Shown here one piece after another: positions 13,625 to 19,939 of a DNA stretch of 24,742 bases (positions are counted from its first letter, which is position 1; every line of letters starts with the position of its first letter). The position numbers and the translations under genes were made by a program. Source of the stretch: a virus; the IMG/VR virus record IMGVR_UViG_3300020200_000167, positions 1-24,742 of that record; one strand, given 5' to 3'. The notes beneath the pieces are model-generated. The model searched no databases and was not told the origin of the DNA. It worked only from the letters and a program-made list of their open reading frames with translations.

Positions 13625-13845
13625 CAGCTCGCTTCCGTGTTGAAATATATGACGAAGTAAAGGATAATGACCTTACCCTTTACTTTGACCAAGGCGTAGA
13701 CAAGGATTATCTAACCGAGTTAGCGTTTTCTAATATGTATAAGTTTCAAGGGAATATTCGTGCTTACGTGTATGATGACCTAAACCAGAAAAAAACAACC
13801 TGCTTGGTGTTGAATCGTGAGTTCTTACCGCCAAAACCTGGATAA
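13621..13845 (+). CDS. Hypothetical protein
   Basis: 74 aa, alternating beta strands and an amphipathic helix. Coupled to the previous gene (ATGA). Not recognised. Confidence 0.6.
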   Translation: MTARFRVEIYDEVKDNDLTLYFDQGVDKDYLTELAFSNMYKFQGNIRAYVYDDLNQKKTTCLVLNREFLPPKPG

Positions 13846-13848
13846 TAA

Positions 13849-13896
13849 TCTTGGGGCGGGGGCTCCCTGCTGACCCCCTGCCCCATCTTCCCAAGA
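13849..13896 (+). terminator. Long GC-rich hairpin
   Basis: TCTTGGG (13849-13855) pairs with CCCAAGA (13890-13896), with inner pairing of a GGGGG run to CCCCC. It follows the gene pair directly and precedes DnaA-box dyad 2. Confidence 0.5.
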
Positions 13897-13916
13897 TCGC
13901 CCGCAGACATGGGGGG

Positions 13917-13948
13917 TTTTCCACAGGTTTACGGCAGCTTGTGGATAA
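13917..13948. repeat. DnaA-box dyad 2
   Basis: TTTTCCACA (13917-13925, one mismatch) faces TGTGGATAA (13940-13948, perfect when reversed), with TTTACGGC between. Same length and spacing as dyad 1. Confidence 0.55.
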
Positions 13949-13982
13949 CCTCGCAAATTTGATATCTGTCTATCTTGTCAAA

Positions 13983-14004
13983 TGTCGGTGACCCGTGTTA
14001 TACT
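13983..14004 (+). promoter_or_regulatory. TGTCRG-box promoter 14
   Basis: TGTCGG, 10 nt, TATACT; leader with ATCGAAAGGATAAA before ATG 14037. Confidence 0.75.
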
Positions 14005-14036
14005 TAGGCCAAATCAACAATCGAAAGGATAAATTC

Positions 14037-15041
14037 ATGGCGCATAACCTTGAAACTAATGGCGATGAAGTCGCTTTTGCCATTCGTGGCACACCTGCTT
14101 GGCACAATCTTGCCAATCGTATATTCTCACAAGATGAGGATGTCAATACTCAAACAATGCTAGATGAGGCTAAACTCTCAAACTGGAATGTTCGTTTATC
14201 TCCAATAATTGAATATATCAATCCTGAATGGAATGATGTATCAGATTCACACTTAGTGCTACGCACTAATCCGTTTAATTCTGAAACCGATGTTCTTGCT
14301 GTTGTCGGTAAGAGATATAAAGTAGTTCAGAATGAGGATTTATTTGCGTTCGCTGACGCTATCCATGACGCTAACCCTGAGTGCCGTTGGGAATCTGCTG
14401 GCTCTCTCAAAAAGGGTAAAGTCGTATTTGGTAGCGTAGATATTCCACGCACTATGGTATTAGACCCACAAGGGGCTAACGATAAGACAAAATTGTATCT
14501 TATCGTATGGACAAGTCATGACGGCTCTGTTGCTGTTCAAGCATCGATAACACCTGTTCGTGTTGTATGCCAAAATACCTTGAATCTTGCCATGAGTAAT
14601 GCGAAGCAATCATTCAAGATTCGTCATACTCAATCTGTCGAGGGCAGAATTCAAGTTGCTAGGGAAACTCTAGGTCTTGCTCTTGGATACTTTGATGAAT
14701 TCGAGAAAGAGGTTAAAGAGTTATTCGAGCAATCAATAACTAATGTTGAATTCTCTAAATTGATTCGCACAATCTACCCTAAGCCAGATAAAGAATCTAG
14801 GGGTGCGATAAAGAAATGGGAAAATAAAGTTGTCCTAATTGATGACCTTTATTTCAATTCACCTACTAACGCAAATATCAATGGCACAAAATGGGGCGCT
14901 TTCAATGCTCTAATCGAGCGCCTTGATTATTTCCGTTCTGGTCGTGGCAATTCCGAAACACTAATGGCTGGTGCTTCTGGATTTGACCCTGTTCTAACTG
15001 CTGAGAAAAATAGACTTCTCAAGTTGGTAAAAGCATTTTAA
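14037..15041 (+). CDS. DUF932 phage/plasmid-like protein
   Basis: 334 aa. The start AHNLETNGDEVAFAIRGTPAWH, then VVGKRYKVVQNEDLFAFADAI, ASITPVRVVCQNTLNLA and FKIRHTQSVEGRI follow the DUF932 (phage/plasmid-like TIGR03299) family, common on phages and plasmids. Its function is not known for certain; links with DNA replication or recombination have been proposed from context. An in-frame start at 13995 lies before the -10 and would not be transcribed, so the ATG 8 nt after GAAAGGAT is used. A strong terminator follows. Confidence 0.88.
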   Translation: MAHNLETNGDEVAFAIRGTPAWHNLANRIFSQDEDVNTQTMLDEAKLSNWNVRLSPIIEYINPEWNDVSDSHLVLRTNPFNSETDVLAVVGKRYKVVQNEDLFAFADAIHDANPECRWESAGSLKKGKVVFGSVDIPRTMVLDPQGANDKTKLYLIVWTSHDGSVAVQASITPVRVVCQNTLNLAMSNAKQSFKIRHTQSVEGRIQVARETLGLALGYFDEFEKEVKELFEQSITNVEFSKLIRTIYPKPDKESRGAIKKWENKVVLIDDLYFNSPTNANINGTKWGAFNALIERLDYFRSGRGNSETLMAGASGFDPVLTAEKNRLLKLVKAF

Positions 15042-15054
15042 TAAATGCTAAACT

Positions 15055-15082
15055 AACGGGGGAATAAAATCCCCCGTTTTTT
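15055..15082 (+). terminator. Intrinsic terminator after the DUF932 gene
   Basis: AACGGGGG pairs with CCCCCGTT (8 bp) around AATAAAAT, followed by a T-run. The clearest terminator of the window. Confidence 0.85.
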
Positions 15083-15086
15083 ATTT

Positions 15087-15162
15087 GGTGCGTTAGATTA
15101 GCTCGGCTTAAATCGCTACCTTGTCACGGTAGAGATCGTGGGTTCAAATCCCATACGCACCG
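15087..15162 (+). tRNA. tRNA-Asp (GUC)
   Basis: Acceptor GGTGCGT/ACGCACC, anticodon stem CTACC/GGTAG around TTGTCAC (anticodon GTC), T-arm with GGGTTCAAATCCC, discriminator G as usual for tRNA-Asp. It starts 4 nt after the T-run of the terminator and is followed by GCAC/GTGC hairpin and a T-run. No CCA is encoded. Confidence 0.9.
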
Positions 15163-15165
15163 CCC

Positions 15166-15188
15166 GCACATCTGAGTGCAGGATTTTT
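15166..15188 (+). terminator. Terminator-like hairpin after tRNA-Asp
   Basis: GCAC-ATCTGA-GTGC followed by AGGATTTTTG. Short stem, so moderate. Confidence 0.4.
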
Positions 15189-15191
15189 GTG

Positions 15192-15216
15192 TTACGAATC
15201 ACAGAAAAAACCCCTG
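15192..15216 (+). repeat. TTACG-N16-CCTG repeat, copy C
   Basis: TTACG at 15192 and CCTG at 15213, between the tRNA and promoter 15. Confidence 0.45.
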
Positions 15217-15230
15217 AACCCCTTGCGGGA

Positions 15231-15252
15231 TGTCAGTCGACTAGTGTACAAT
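15231..15252 (+). promoter_or_regulatory. TGTCRG-box promoter 15 with operator-like overlap
   Basis: TGTCAG, 10 nt, TACAAT. The spacer contains TCGACTAG, so CAGTCGACTAG (15234-15244) overlaps both box and spacer and matches the palindrome seen at 6999. Leader ACAGAAAGGAAAGAA. Confidence 0.7.
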
Positions 15253-15277
15253 ACGGGTCACAACAGAAAGGAAAGAA

Positions 15278-15682
15278 ATGGAAACAGAAATAACCATGCC
15301 CGAAGCCCCCCTTCTTAAGGATAATGACCTTGAGGCAAAGTTGGAGCGTATCAAAAATCTAGAAGACTGGTTGTCCCGTTCACATGTCACAATCAGCAAG
15401 ATTATTGATAACTTAACTATGGAGGGTTGGTATAGTCTAGATGTAGATAAGAGCGATGTGCTCAGAGACCTCTGTGAGATATTAGACCATACTCCACAGC
15501 AACAAATGTCTTGGACAACAAATATTGTAGTAGAAGGAACTACTTTGGTTAATCTAGACGAAGTAGAAGACTTTGATGTTAGATATCACCTACAAGATAG
15601 TTTGACAGTAGATTCCAGCGATTGGAATTCTAAGGTTGATTCATGGGATGTTAATGATGTAATATCTCAGGAATGGGATTAA
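15278..15682 (+). CDS. Conserved hypothetical acidic protein
   Basis: 134 aa. Helical first half (LEAKLERIKNLEDWLSRSH), then VLRDLCEILDHTP, then a strand-rich acidic C-terminal part (VVEGTTLVNLDEVEDFDV). I have seen similar LCEIL...EVEDFD layouts in phage proteins of unknown function. Overlaps the next start (TAATG). Confidence 0.65.
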   Translation: METEITMPEAPLLKDNDLEAKLERIKNLEDWLSRSHVTISKIIDNLTMEGWYSLDVDKSDVLRDLCEILDHTPQQQMSWTTNIVVEGTTLVNLDEVEDFDVRYHLQDSLTVDSSDWNSKVDSWDVNDVISQEWD

Positions 15683-15924
15683 TGTATTACAAGTTGCATA
15701 CACCTCTCGGTAAGGCCTGCCAGCAGGCCTACTGGGACGCAGAATGGTCTGGCTTGGACCCATATTATCTAGGAAATAATGTATTTGAAATTGGGACGGG
15801 ACATGTAGAAAAAGTTACCTCCTTGATTTCTAAATATAAATTAGATATACTAGTGGAGTCAGAATATACGCCAACTGGCTATAAGACTGATAGGAGACAG
15901 TATGGACTACAGAGACGGTTTTGA
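15682..15924 (+). CDS. Hypothetical protein
   Basis: 80 aa from the ATG overlapping the previous stop; an ATG at 15673 is possible. Aromatic-rich (YWDAEWSGLDPYYLG). Not recognised. Confidence 0.6.
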   Translation: MYYKLHTPLGKACQQAYWDAEWSGLDPYYLGNNVFEIGTGHVEKVTSLISKYKLDILVESEYTPTGYKTDRRQYGLQRRF

Positions 15925-16066
15925 AGACGGTGTAAAATTTACCCGTGAGGTTATTATTGCCAACATTCGCAAGTGGGCAGAAACTCAATCCGATTATGAC
16001 GCACAAACGTTAGATTGGGTAGCAGACCGTATCGAGTATGGGACACTAGATGACAGCCTTGGATAA
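15902..16066 (+). CDS. Hypothetical microprotein
   Basis: 54 aa, overlaps both neighbours. AGGAG lies 5 nt before the ATG. Acidic helical (MDYRDGFEDGVKFTREVII). Resembles short phage proteins with a DGFxDGxxFxRE start; function unknown. Confidence 0.6.
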   Translation: MDYRDGFEDGVKFTREVIIANIRKWAETQSDYDAQTLDWVADRIEYGTLDDSLG

Positions 16067-16268
16067 AATATATGTTGCCGTAGATTATATGTGGTGTGAT
16101 CGTTGTCACGTAGCACGAGCTTCACATCTAATTAAACTATTAGAAGGCGAACTGTATTTTTGCGGACATCATTACACAGACCATAAAGAGGCCCTTGACA
16201 AAAAGGCCTATGAGGTAATAGAATTAAATAAGACGGAAGAAGTCCCTCAACTAGAAAAGGTGGTTTAA
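16050..16268 (+). CDS. DUF7455-like zinc protein
   Basis: 72 aa. WCDRCHVARASHLIKLLEGELYFCGHH (C16, C19, C38 with H40/H41) matches the small actinobacterial and actinophage zinc-binding family known as DUF7455. Function unknown; the fold is a zinc ribbon. Overlaps the previous gene. Confidence 0.75.
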   Translation: MTALDKIYVAVDYMWCDRCHVARASHLIKLLEGELYFCGHHYTDHKEALDKKAYEVIELNKTEEVPQLEKVV

Positions 16269-16270
16269 AC

Positions 16271-16672
16271 ATGGGAGACAGAGCAAACTTTGGCTTTACA
16301 CAGCCAAATGGGCACACAATTGTGCTGTATGGACACTGGGCAGGCGGCGCAATGCTAAATCAATTAGCGAATGCGGTATTGGCGGCGGAGCCTAGGTGGG
16401 AAGACCCTGCATATGCAACACGTATCGCAATTAGTCAATTGGTTGGGGACCAGTGGACCAGCGAAATAGGTTGGGGGCTACACGTAGACGAGATATCAGA
16501 CAATGAGCATAGGATTCCAGTAATCAATTGGGATAAGAAGAGATTCAGTCTTCATGAAGAAGAGTCATTCGACATAGACAATAATGTACGTGGGATGAGG
16601 GACGAACCAATCTTCACTATGGGCCTGGCGGCATTCTGTAGTAAATATGCAGATGACCTAGTCTCTGTGTGA
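16271..16672 (+). CDS. Conserved phage protein (MGDRANFGF...YGHWAG family)
   Basis: 133 aa. The start MGDRANFGFTQPNGHTIVLY, followed by GHWAGG and later RIAISQL and DNEHRIP, is a pattern recurring in actinophage-type genomes. Function unknown. The -10 of the small-RNA promoter begins right after its stop codon. Confidence 0.7.
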   Translation: MGDRANFGFTQPNGHTIVLYGHWAGGAMLNQLANAVLAAEPRWEDPAYATRIAISQLVGDQWTSEIGWGLHVDEISDNEHRIPVINWDKKRFSLHEEESFDIDNNVRGMRDEPIFTMGLAAFCSKYADDLVSV

Positions 16673-16678
16673 TATAAT
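16670..16678 (+). promoter_or_regulatory. Extended -10 promoter of the small RNA
   Basis: TGATATAAT (TATAAT 16673-16678) directly behind the stop of the previous gene. No TGTCRG box at the family distance and no clear -35, so it is controlled differently from its predicted targets. Confidence 0.6.
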
Positions 16679-16682
16679 AGTG

Positions 16683-16837
16683 GCAGGTCCTAGCGGACCT
16701 GTCTACTAGAAGTATGGTGCGGCTACTAGGCTTCCGCCAAGTCGCTAAGTAATGCAGCATTGCTTGTTTCCTTTCGTTTCTGCTAGCAGCCTTACTTATC
16801 CATAAGATCTCTCATGTATTAGCTGGGAGATTTTTTT
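16683..16837 (+). ncRNA. Candidate antisense small RNA against the GAAAGGA leaders
   Basis: About 155 nt. It begins just after an extended -10. Elements in order: a 9-bp hairpin GGCAGGTCC/GGACCTGTC with loop TAGC (16682-16703); a weaker GCGG/CCGC hairpin; an 8-bp hairpin AAGTAATG/CATTGCTT (16747-16765); a pyrimidine-rich segment TTGTTTCCTTTCGTT (16764-16778); and a terminator. The segment is a perfect 15-nt antisense to AACGAAAGGAAACAA in the leaders of the genes at 10666 and 12083 and pairs nearly as well with many others. The expected action is to cover the ribosome site of these genes. The same segment read backwards resembles a leader plus ATG, but no promoter lies behind it on that strand. 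Expression is not shown by sequence alone. Confidence 0.65.
16807..16837 (+). terminator. Intrinsic terminator of the small RNA
   Basis: ATCTCTC pairs with GGGAGAT (7 bp, one G-U) around an 11-nt loop, followed by seven T. Supports transcription in the plus direction. Confidence 0.75.
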
Positions 16838-16876
16838 ATTTGGCCCTCAGAAAAACTTGGGGGTAGGAAATTCTGT

Positions 16877-16901
16877 TTACGGATATCAAATATATTTCCT
16901 G
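16877..16901 (+). repeat. TTACG-N16-CCTG repeat, copy D
   Basis: TTACG at 16877 and CCTG at 16898, between the small-RNA terminator and promoter 16. The rest of 16838-16954 shows no gene. Confidence 0.45.
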
Positions 16902-16954
16902 GGAATTCGGACAATTTGGTCAAATGGGGCAGCTACCTGCTTCATATAGACAAA

Positions 16955-16976
16955 TGTCGGGGGTAGGGTATATAAT
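16955..16976 (+). promoter_or_regulatory. TGTCRG-box promoter 16
   Basis: TGTCGG, 10 nt, TATAAT; leader ATATCGAAAGGAACAAAA before ATG 17003. Confidence 0.75.
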
Positions 16977-17002
16977 AGGGGCATATATCGAAAGGAACAA
17001 AA

Positions 17003-17770
17003 ATGCCAAATTGGTGTTTTAATGGTCTGACCATAGAGGGAAATCCTGATTCGGTCAATAACCTAATTGCTCAGATGAATAAGCCATTTGTCATGACACA
17101 TGATTCATGGAATATGGAAAACAACGAAATGGAAGCGATTGAAACTACCTATTCCAATCCTGTATTTGCTTTTCATAATATCTGGAACCACCGCCTAGAG
17201 AATATAACAGATTTAGAATATACCCAACAAATGCCGAAATCCACACTACCTGTGGAAGACGGCCAATGGTGGGAGGATACACAAAAAATAGCCTTAGTGG
17301 ATAATTCTTGGTATAACTGGAATACACGTAATTGGGGAACAAAATGGGATGTTGCTGTATCTGAAGATAATGAATTTCCAGATACATATATGGAAGGTCC
17401 TACACAAAATGGAGATAACTCTGTAGTTTTCTATAACTTTCAGACTGCTTGGTCTCCTCCGATTCCCGCCATGGAAAAACTATCTGCACAATATCCTAGT
17501 TTATTGCTAACTCTATCTTATGAGGAGGAAACAGGCTGGGGTGGGGAATGCGAATTCCTTGGTGGAGAAATAACTAGTCAATCAGATTATGATAATAAAT
17601 GCAGAGATTGTGATTCTGAAAATACTATGGAGTATTGCGATAATGACTGTGGCGAGATATGTTCATCTTGTAATTACCTAGCGGAGGCAGACCTAGAGGC
17701 AGTAGCAGAATGTCAGACCCATAAGATATACTTGGATACGAATGTGCCCGAATATAGAAAGGATAAATAA
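17003..17770 (+). CDS. Api92-like ferredoxin-fold protein with C-terminal zinc ribbon
   Basis: 255 aa. MPNWCFNGLTIEG at the start, NWNTRNWGTKWDVAV in the middle, FQTAWSPPIPAM and a Tyr/Glu-rich strand after it are hallmarks of the Api92/YubB-like family (DUF1281-type), common on phages and plasmids. The C-terminal 55 residues carry CRDC, YCDNDCGEICSSC and a later Cys, a zinc ribbon that I do not recall as part of the usual family. Function unknown. First gene of a long overlapping operon. Confidence 0.8.
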   Translation: MPNWCFNGLTIEGNPDSVNNLIAQMNKPFVMTHDSWNMENNEMEAIETTYSNPVFAFHNIWNHRLENITDLEYTQQMPKSTLPVEDGQWWEDTQKIALVDNSWYNWNTRNWGTKWDVAVSEDNEFPDTYMEGPTQNGDNSVVFYNFQTAWSPPIPAMEKLSAQYPSLLLTLSYEEETGWGGECEFLGGEITSQSDYDNKCRDCDSENTMEYCDNDCGEICSSCNYLAEADLEAVAECQTHKIYLDTNVPEYRKDK

Positions 17771-18009
17771 TGGGATATCGCAATGACAAACCAAGCATGT
17801 TTGACGACATGCCAGACCAAGTTCAAGGCGCAGTAATTCAGGAAGTATCTGAACAACTATTTGATTCTTGGATAGAGAATCATCAAGATGAAGGTATGTT
17901 CATAGCCGATTATGAAATGGCCTCGATGTCCTCTGACCCCTCGATTAAACAAAGGTTTAACGAATATTGGGAAATAAAAGAGGATGAGGAGTACTACCTT
18001 GACCACTAA
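17770..18009 (+). CDS. Hypothetical acidic protein
   Basis: 79 aa, start overlaps the previous stop (TAATG); SD GAAAGGAT, the common leader core, lies inside the previous gene. Helical and acidic. Not recognised. Confidence 0.6.
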   Translation: MGYRNDKPSMFDDMPDQVQGAVIQEVSEQLFDSWIENHQDEGMFIADYEMASMSSDPSIKQRFNEYWEIKEDEEYYLDH

Positions 18010-18172
18010 TAAATTAATCGAATATATCAAACTACATAGATTGTCTATATCTCAAGATATGGAGAAGATAGGGGATGATTATCCAGATACAATTATTGGG
18101 GAAAAGGAATACTTACAGGGTGCCCTTGCGGCATTAGACCATATACTAGAGGTAGCAGAGGAAATGCTATGA
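17999..18172 (+). CDS. Hypothetical helical protein
   Basis: 57 aa from TTG 17999, which has GAGGAG 7 nt upstream; an ATG at 17984 in the same frame has its purines directly adjacent and is less likely. Pattern: helix, then YLQGALAALDHILEVAEEML. Not recognised. Confidence 0.55.
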   Translation: MTTNKLIEYIKLHRLSISQDMEKIGDDYPDTIIGEKEYLQGALAALDHILEVAEEML

Positions 18173-18453
18173 ATATGTCAATGGGAATGGACCCATTAGA
18201 TCCACACATGCAGAAAGCGGTAGACGCTGGAGTTTCAGGCCTTGACATCATCCATGGGCACCTTAAGAGTCTCATATCGGATTGCGAAAGCAATTCTTTT
18301 ATTGCACAGGCAGAGGAGTCCATGTCGCCCAATGACATGAATCATATGGAGAGCAGGTATTGGGAAGGCCAACTGGACGCTTTAACAGCAATATATAATT
18401 TGACATACTCGTTGGCATTCGCCATTAATAACAGGGAGGGAAGAAATGGATAG
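18169..18453 (+). CDS. Hypothetical helical protein
   Basis: 94 aa, coupled to the previous gene (ATGA). Met-rich N-terminus; YWEGQLDALTAIYNLTYSLAFAI resembles the end of the preceding protein (YLQGALAALDHIL), so the two may be distant duplicates. Confidence 0.6.
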   Translation: MNMSMGMDPLDPHMQKAVDAGVSGLDIIHGHLKSLISDCESNSFIAQAEESMSPNDMNHMESRYWEGQLDALTAIYNLTYSLAFAINNREGRNG

Positions 18454-18838
18454 AGCAAATATCAATGAACCATTAGACCTACAGGAGGCAACACGTAGGG
18501 ATGATATATACAATGAGTTAAATCTAATTGTAGATAGGCTAGAGAAGATTTCTGTATACCCGTCATTGTTATGGGTATGGACATTCGATATAATTCGTGA
18601 CAAGTTCGAGAGCAGTCAATATGACGAACTACTGGCAGGAGAGCCAGACTATATAGATGAGGTCATTACTGAGGGAGTTACCCTAAAACAAATCTTTGAT
18701 AAGTTTTGGGATGATGTTGACGGCCTAGGTCTTAGTATGGAATATGGCTCTGATGCCATAGAAGATACAATAATTGACTGGATGAGGGAGAATGACTTCC
18801 TCGTGGCACTAGATGATGATGGGTGGCTAAATGGCTGA
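18446..18838 (+). CDS. Hypothetical acidic protein
   Basis: 130 aa, overlaps both neighbours. Helical, strongly acidic, Trp-containing (LLWVWTFDIIRDKF). Not recognised. Confidence 0.6.
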   Translation: MDRANINEPLDLQEATRRDDIYNELNLIVDRLEKISVYPSLLWVWTFDIIRDKFESSQYDELLAGEPDYIDEVITEGVTLKQIFDKFWDDVDGLGLSMEYGSDAIEDTIIDWMRENDFLVALDDDGWLNG

Positions 18839-19019
18839 GGAAGAAGTTTGGGATGAGCTGGATGAGGACCCCTGGCCAGGCAGGATGACTGAAAAGGAGA
18901 TTGTCAATTTTAAGTTAGCCCTTGCCAAGGCTTGGATGGAGAATGGACAAGAACGGTTGGCCCATGATATAATTCGGACAATCGTAGAAAAGGCGGAGGG
19001 TCAAAATGAGCAATTATGA
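18831..19019 (+). CDS. Hypothetical small protein
   Basis: 62 aa. Acidic start (EEEVWDELDEDPW), helical rest. Overlaps both neighbours. Not recognised. Confidence 0.55.
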   Translation: MAEEEVWDELDEDPWPGRMTEKEIVNFKLALAKAWMENGQERLAHDIIRTIVEKAEGQNEQL

Positions 19020-19236
19020 TACTACATTAGAAATCCTGGAAGTTGAGTATTCATGCTCACCTGGAGGTGTAGACACATTTGAGGTATATGACAAAACGGA
19101 CATATCGGACAGACCAATATATGAATCAGAGTCTTTGACGGATGCTGTGCAATATTGCTATAATCTAGGACGTAATTTTACCGTCCAAACGATAGCAGCA
19201 TGGCACAAGGAAATGGAGTCATATGAGCCAGTCTGA
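19006..19236 (+). CDS. Hypothetical small protein
   Basis: 76 aa, acidic, strand-rich. Overlaps both neighbours by 14 bp. Not recognised. Confidence 0.55.
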   Translation: MSNYDTTLEILEVEYSCSPGGVDTFEVYDKTDISDRPIYESESLTDAVQYCYNLGRNFTVQTIAAWHKEMESYEPV

Positions 19237-19456
19237 ACCATTAGATGTGGAAACCACGGTTTCGAATATCCATGATTGGATATTGGCTATAGATGTATAT
19301 TCAGATGAAGGGATAAGAGACTGGATACCCAAGTCTAATCGTTTTGAGTTTCTAACCACGGTTCAAGATGGTTGTTTTTGGAGAGATGAAAAAGATGTAC
19401 GGGCTAAAATTAGCTCTTACGGGGGGTATTTACAAATCCGTGAATATCCGATATAA
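19223..19456 (+). CDS. Hypothetical small protein
   Basis: 77 aa, last gene of the overlapping run that began at 17003. ATGA-like overlap with the previous gene. A TATAAT (19452-19457) overlaps its stop and serves the next gene. Not recognised. Confidence 0.55.
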   Translation: MSQSEPLDVETTVSNIHDWILAIDVYSDEGIRDWIPKSNRFEFLTTVQDGCFWRDEKDVRAKISSYGGYLQIREYPI

Positions 19457-19457
19457 T
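19452..19457 (+). promoter_or_regulatory. -10 element upstream of the mini-Lsr2 gene
   Basis: TATAAT followed 25 nt later by the start codon; leader has ATGAAAGGATCC. No TGTCRG at the family distance. Confidence 0.45.
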
Positions 19458-19482
19458 GAATACCTATCATGAAAGGATCCAT

Positions 19483-19629
19483 ATGCAAACAAAGAGAGAA
19501 TATCTCGTAAGTAAAGGAATAACAGTTGGGAAGAGGGGACGTTTCTCTTCCGCCGCAACTAAAGCTCTGCAGGATGCAGCAGCTCAAGGCCTTGTGTTTT
19601 TAAAGGAAAAACAGAAGCCAAGAAAATAA
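19483..19629 (+). CDS. Mini-Lsr2-type DNA-binding microprotein
   Basis: 48 aa. TKREYLVSKGITVGKRGRFSSAATKALQDA closely follows the C-terminal DNA-binding domain of actinobacterial Lsr2, including the R-G-R minor-groove hook (R18, G19, R20). The oligomerising N-terminal domain of Lsr2 is absent, so it could bind the same AT-rich DNA without bridging it, perhaps countering host silencing. That role is inference. SD GAAAGGAT upstream. Confidence 0.65.
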   Translation: MQTKREYLVSKGITVGKRGRFSSAATKALQDAAAQGLVFLKEKQKPRK

Positions 19630-19636
19630 CTAATAG

Positions 19637-19939
19637 TCTTACCCCAGGTGAGAGCTGGCGTTCTGTATTGTCATACTGCACCCGCCCGCTAGCACCAGGT
19701 CTTCAGATGAGGGGCCCTTACTACGGCGCCTCTCCCCGAGCTAGTTTCTCTTGCTTCCTAGCTCAGAGGTAGGCCATCCTTTCGGCCTTGAAGGCGGGGA
19801 CATGATGGTCGGTCTACTAATCGGGCACGATCATCAGTGGTCGTAGGCAGGTAAGAATATGTGGGGGGTTCTGGCCCAAAGAACCAAAGGCCCAGCTGGT
19901 CGTTGACATTCCAAGCTGGCGGATGATCTCCCCACATAT
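19637..19939 (+). ncRNA. Large structured RNA candidate, two domains
   Basis: No coding frame fits, but many perfect helices do. Domain I is closed by TCTTACC (19637-19643) with GGTAAGA (19850-19856). Inside are CCAG/CTGG, GAGCTAG/CTAGCTC (19738-19764), GGCC-ATCCTTTC-GGCC (19772-19787) and a 9-bp TGATGGTCG/CGATCATCA stem. Domain II is closed by 10 bp, ATATGTGGGG (19857-19866) with CCCCACATAT (19930-19939), and contains GGTTCT/AGAACC and CCAGCT/AGCTGG arms, a multi-branched junction. It does not match tRNA, tmRNA or RNase P RNA as I know them. Strand is assumed from the neighbours; the helices also read on the minus strand. It could be part of the mini-Lsr2 transcript. Confidence 0.6.

Noticed and set aside
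16617-16760. 47-codon minus-strand frame with AACGAAAGGAAACAAGCA before its ATG, which would make the small-RNA tract an ordinary leader
   Set aside because: No TGTCRG box or good -10 lies upstream on that strand, the frame overlaps the end of the 16271 gene, its composition is unlike the neighbours, and promoter and terminator both point the other way. It remains the main alternative to the small-RNA reading.
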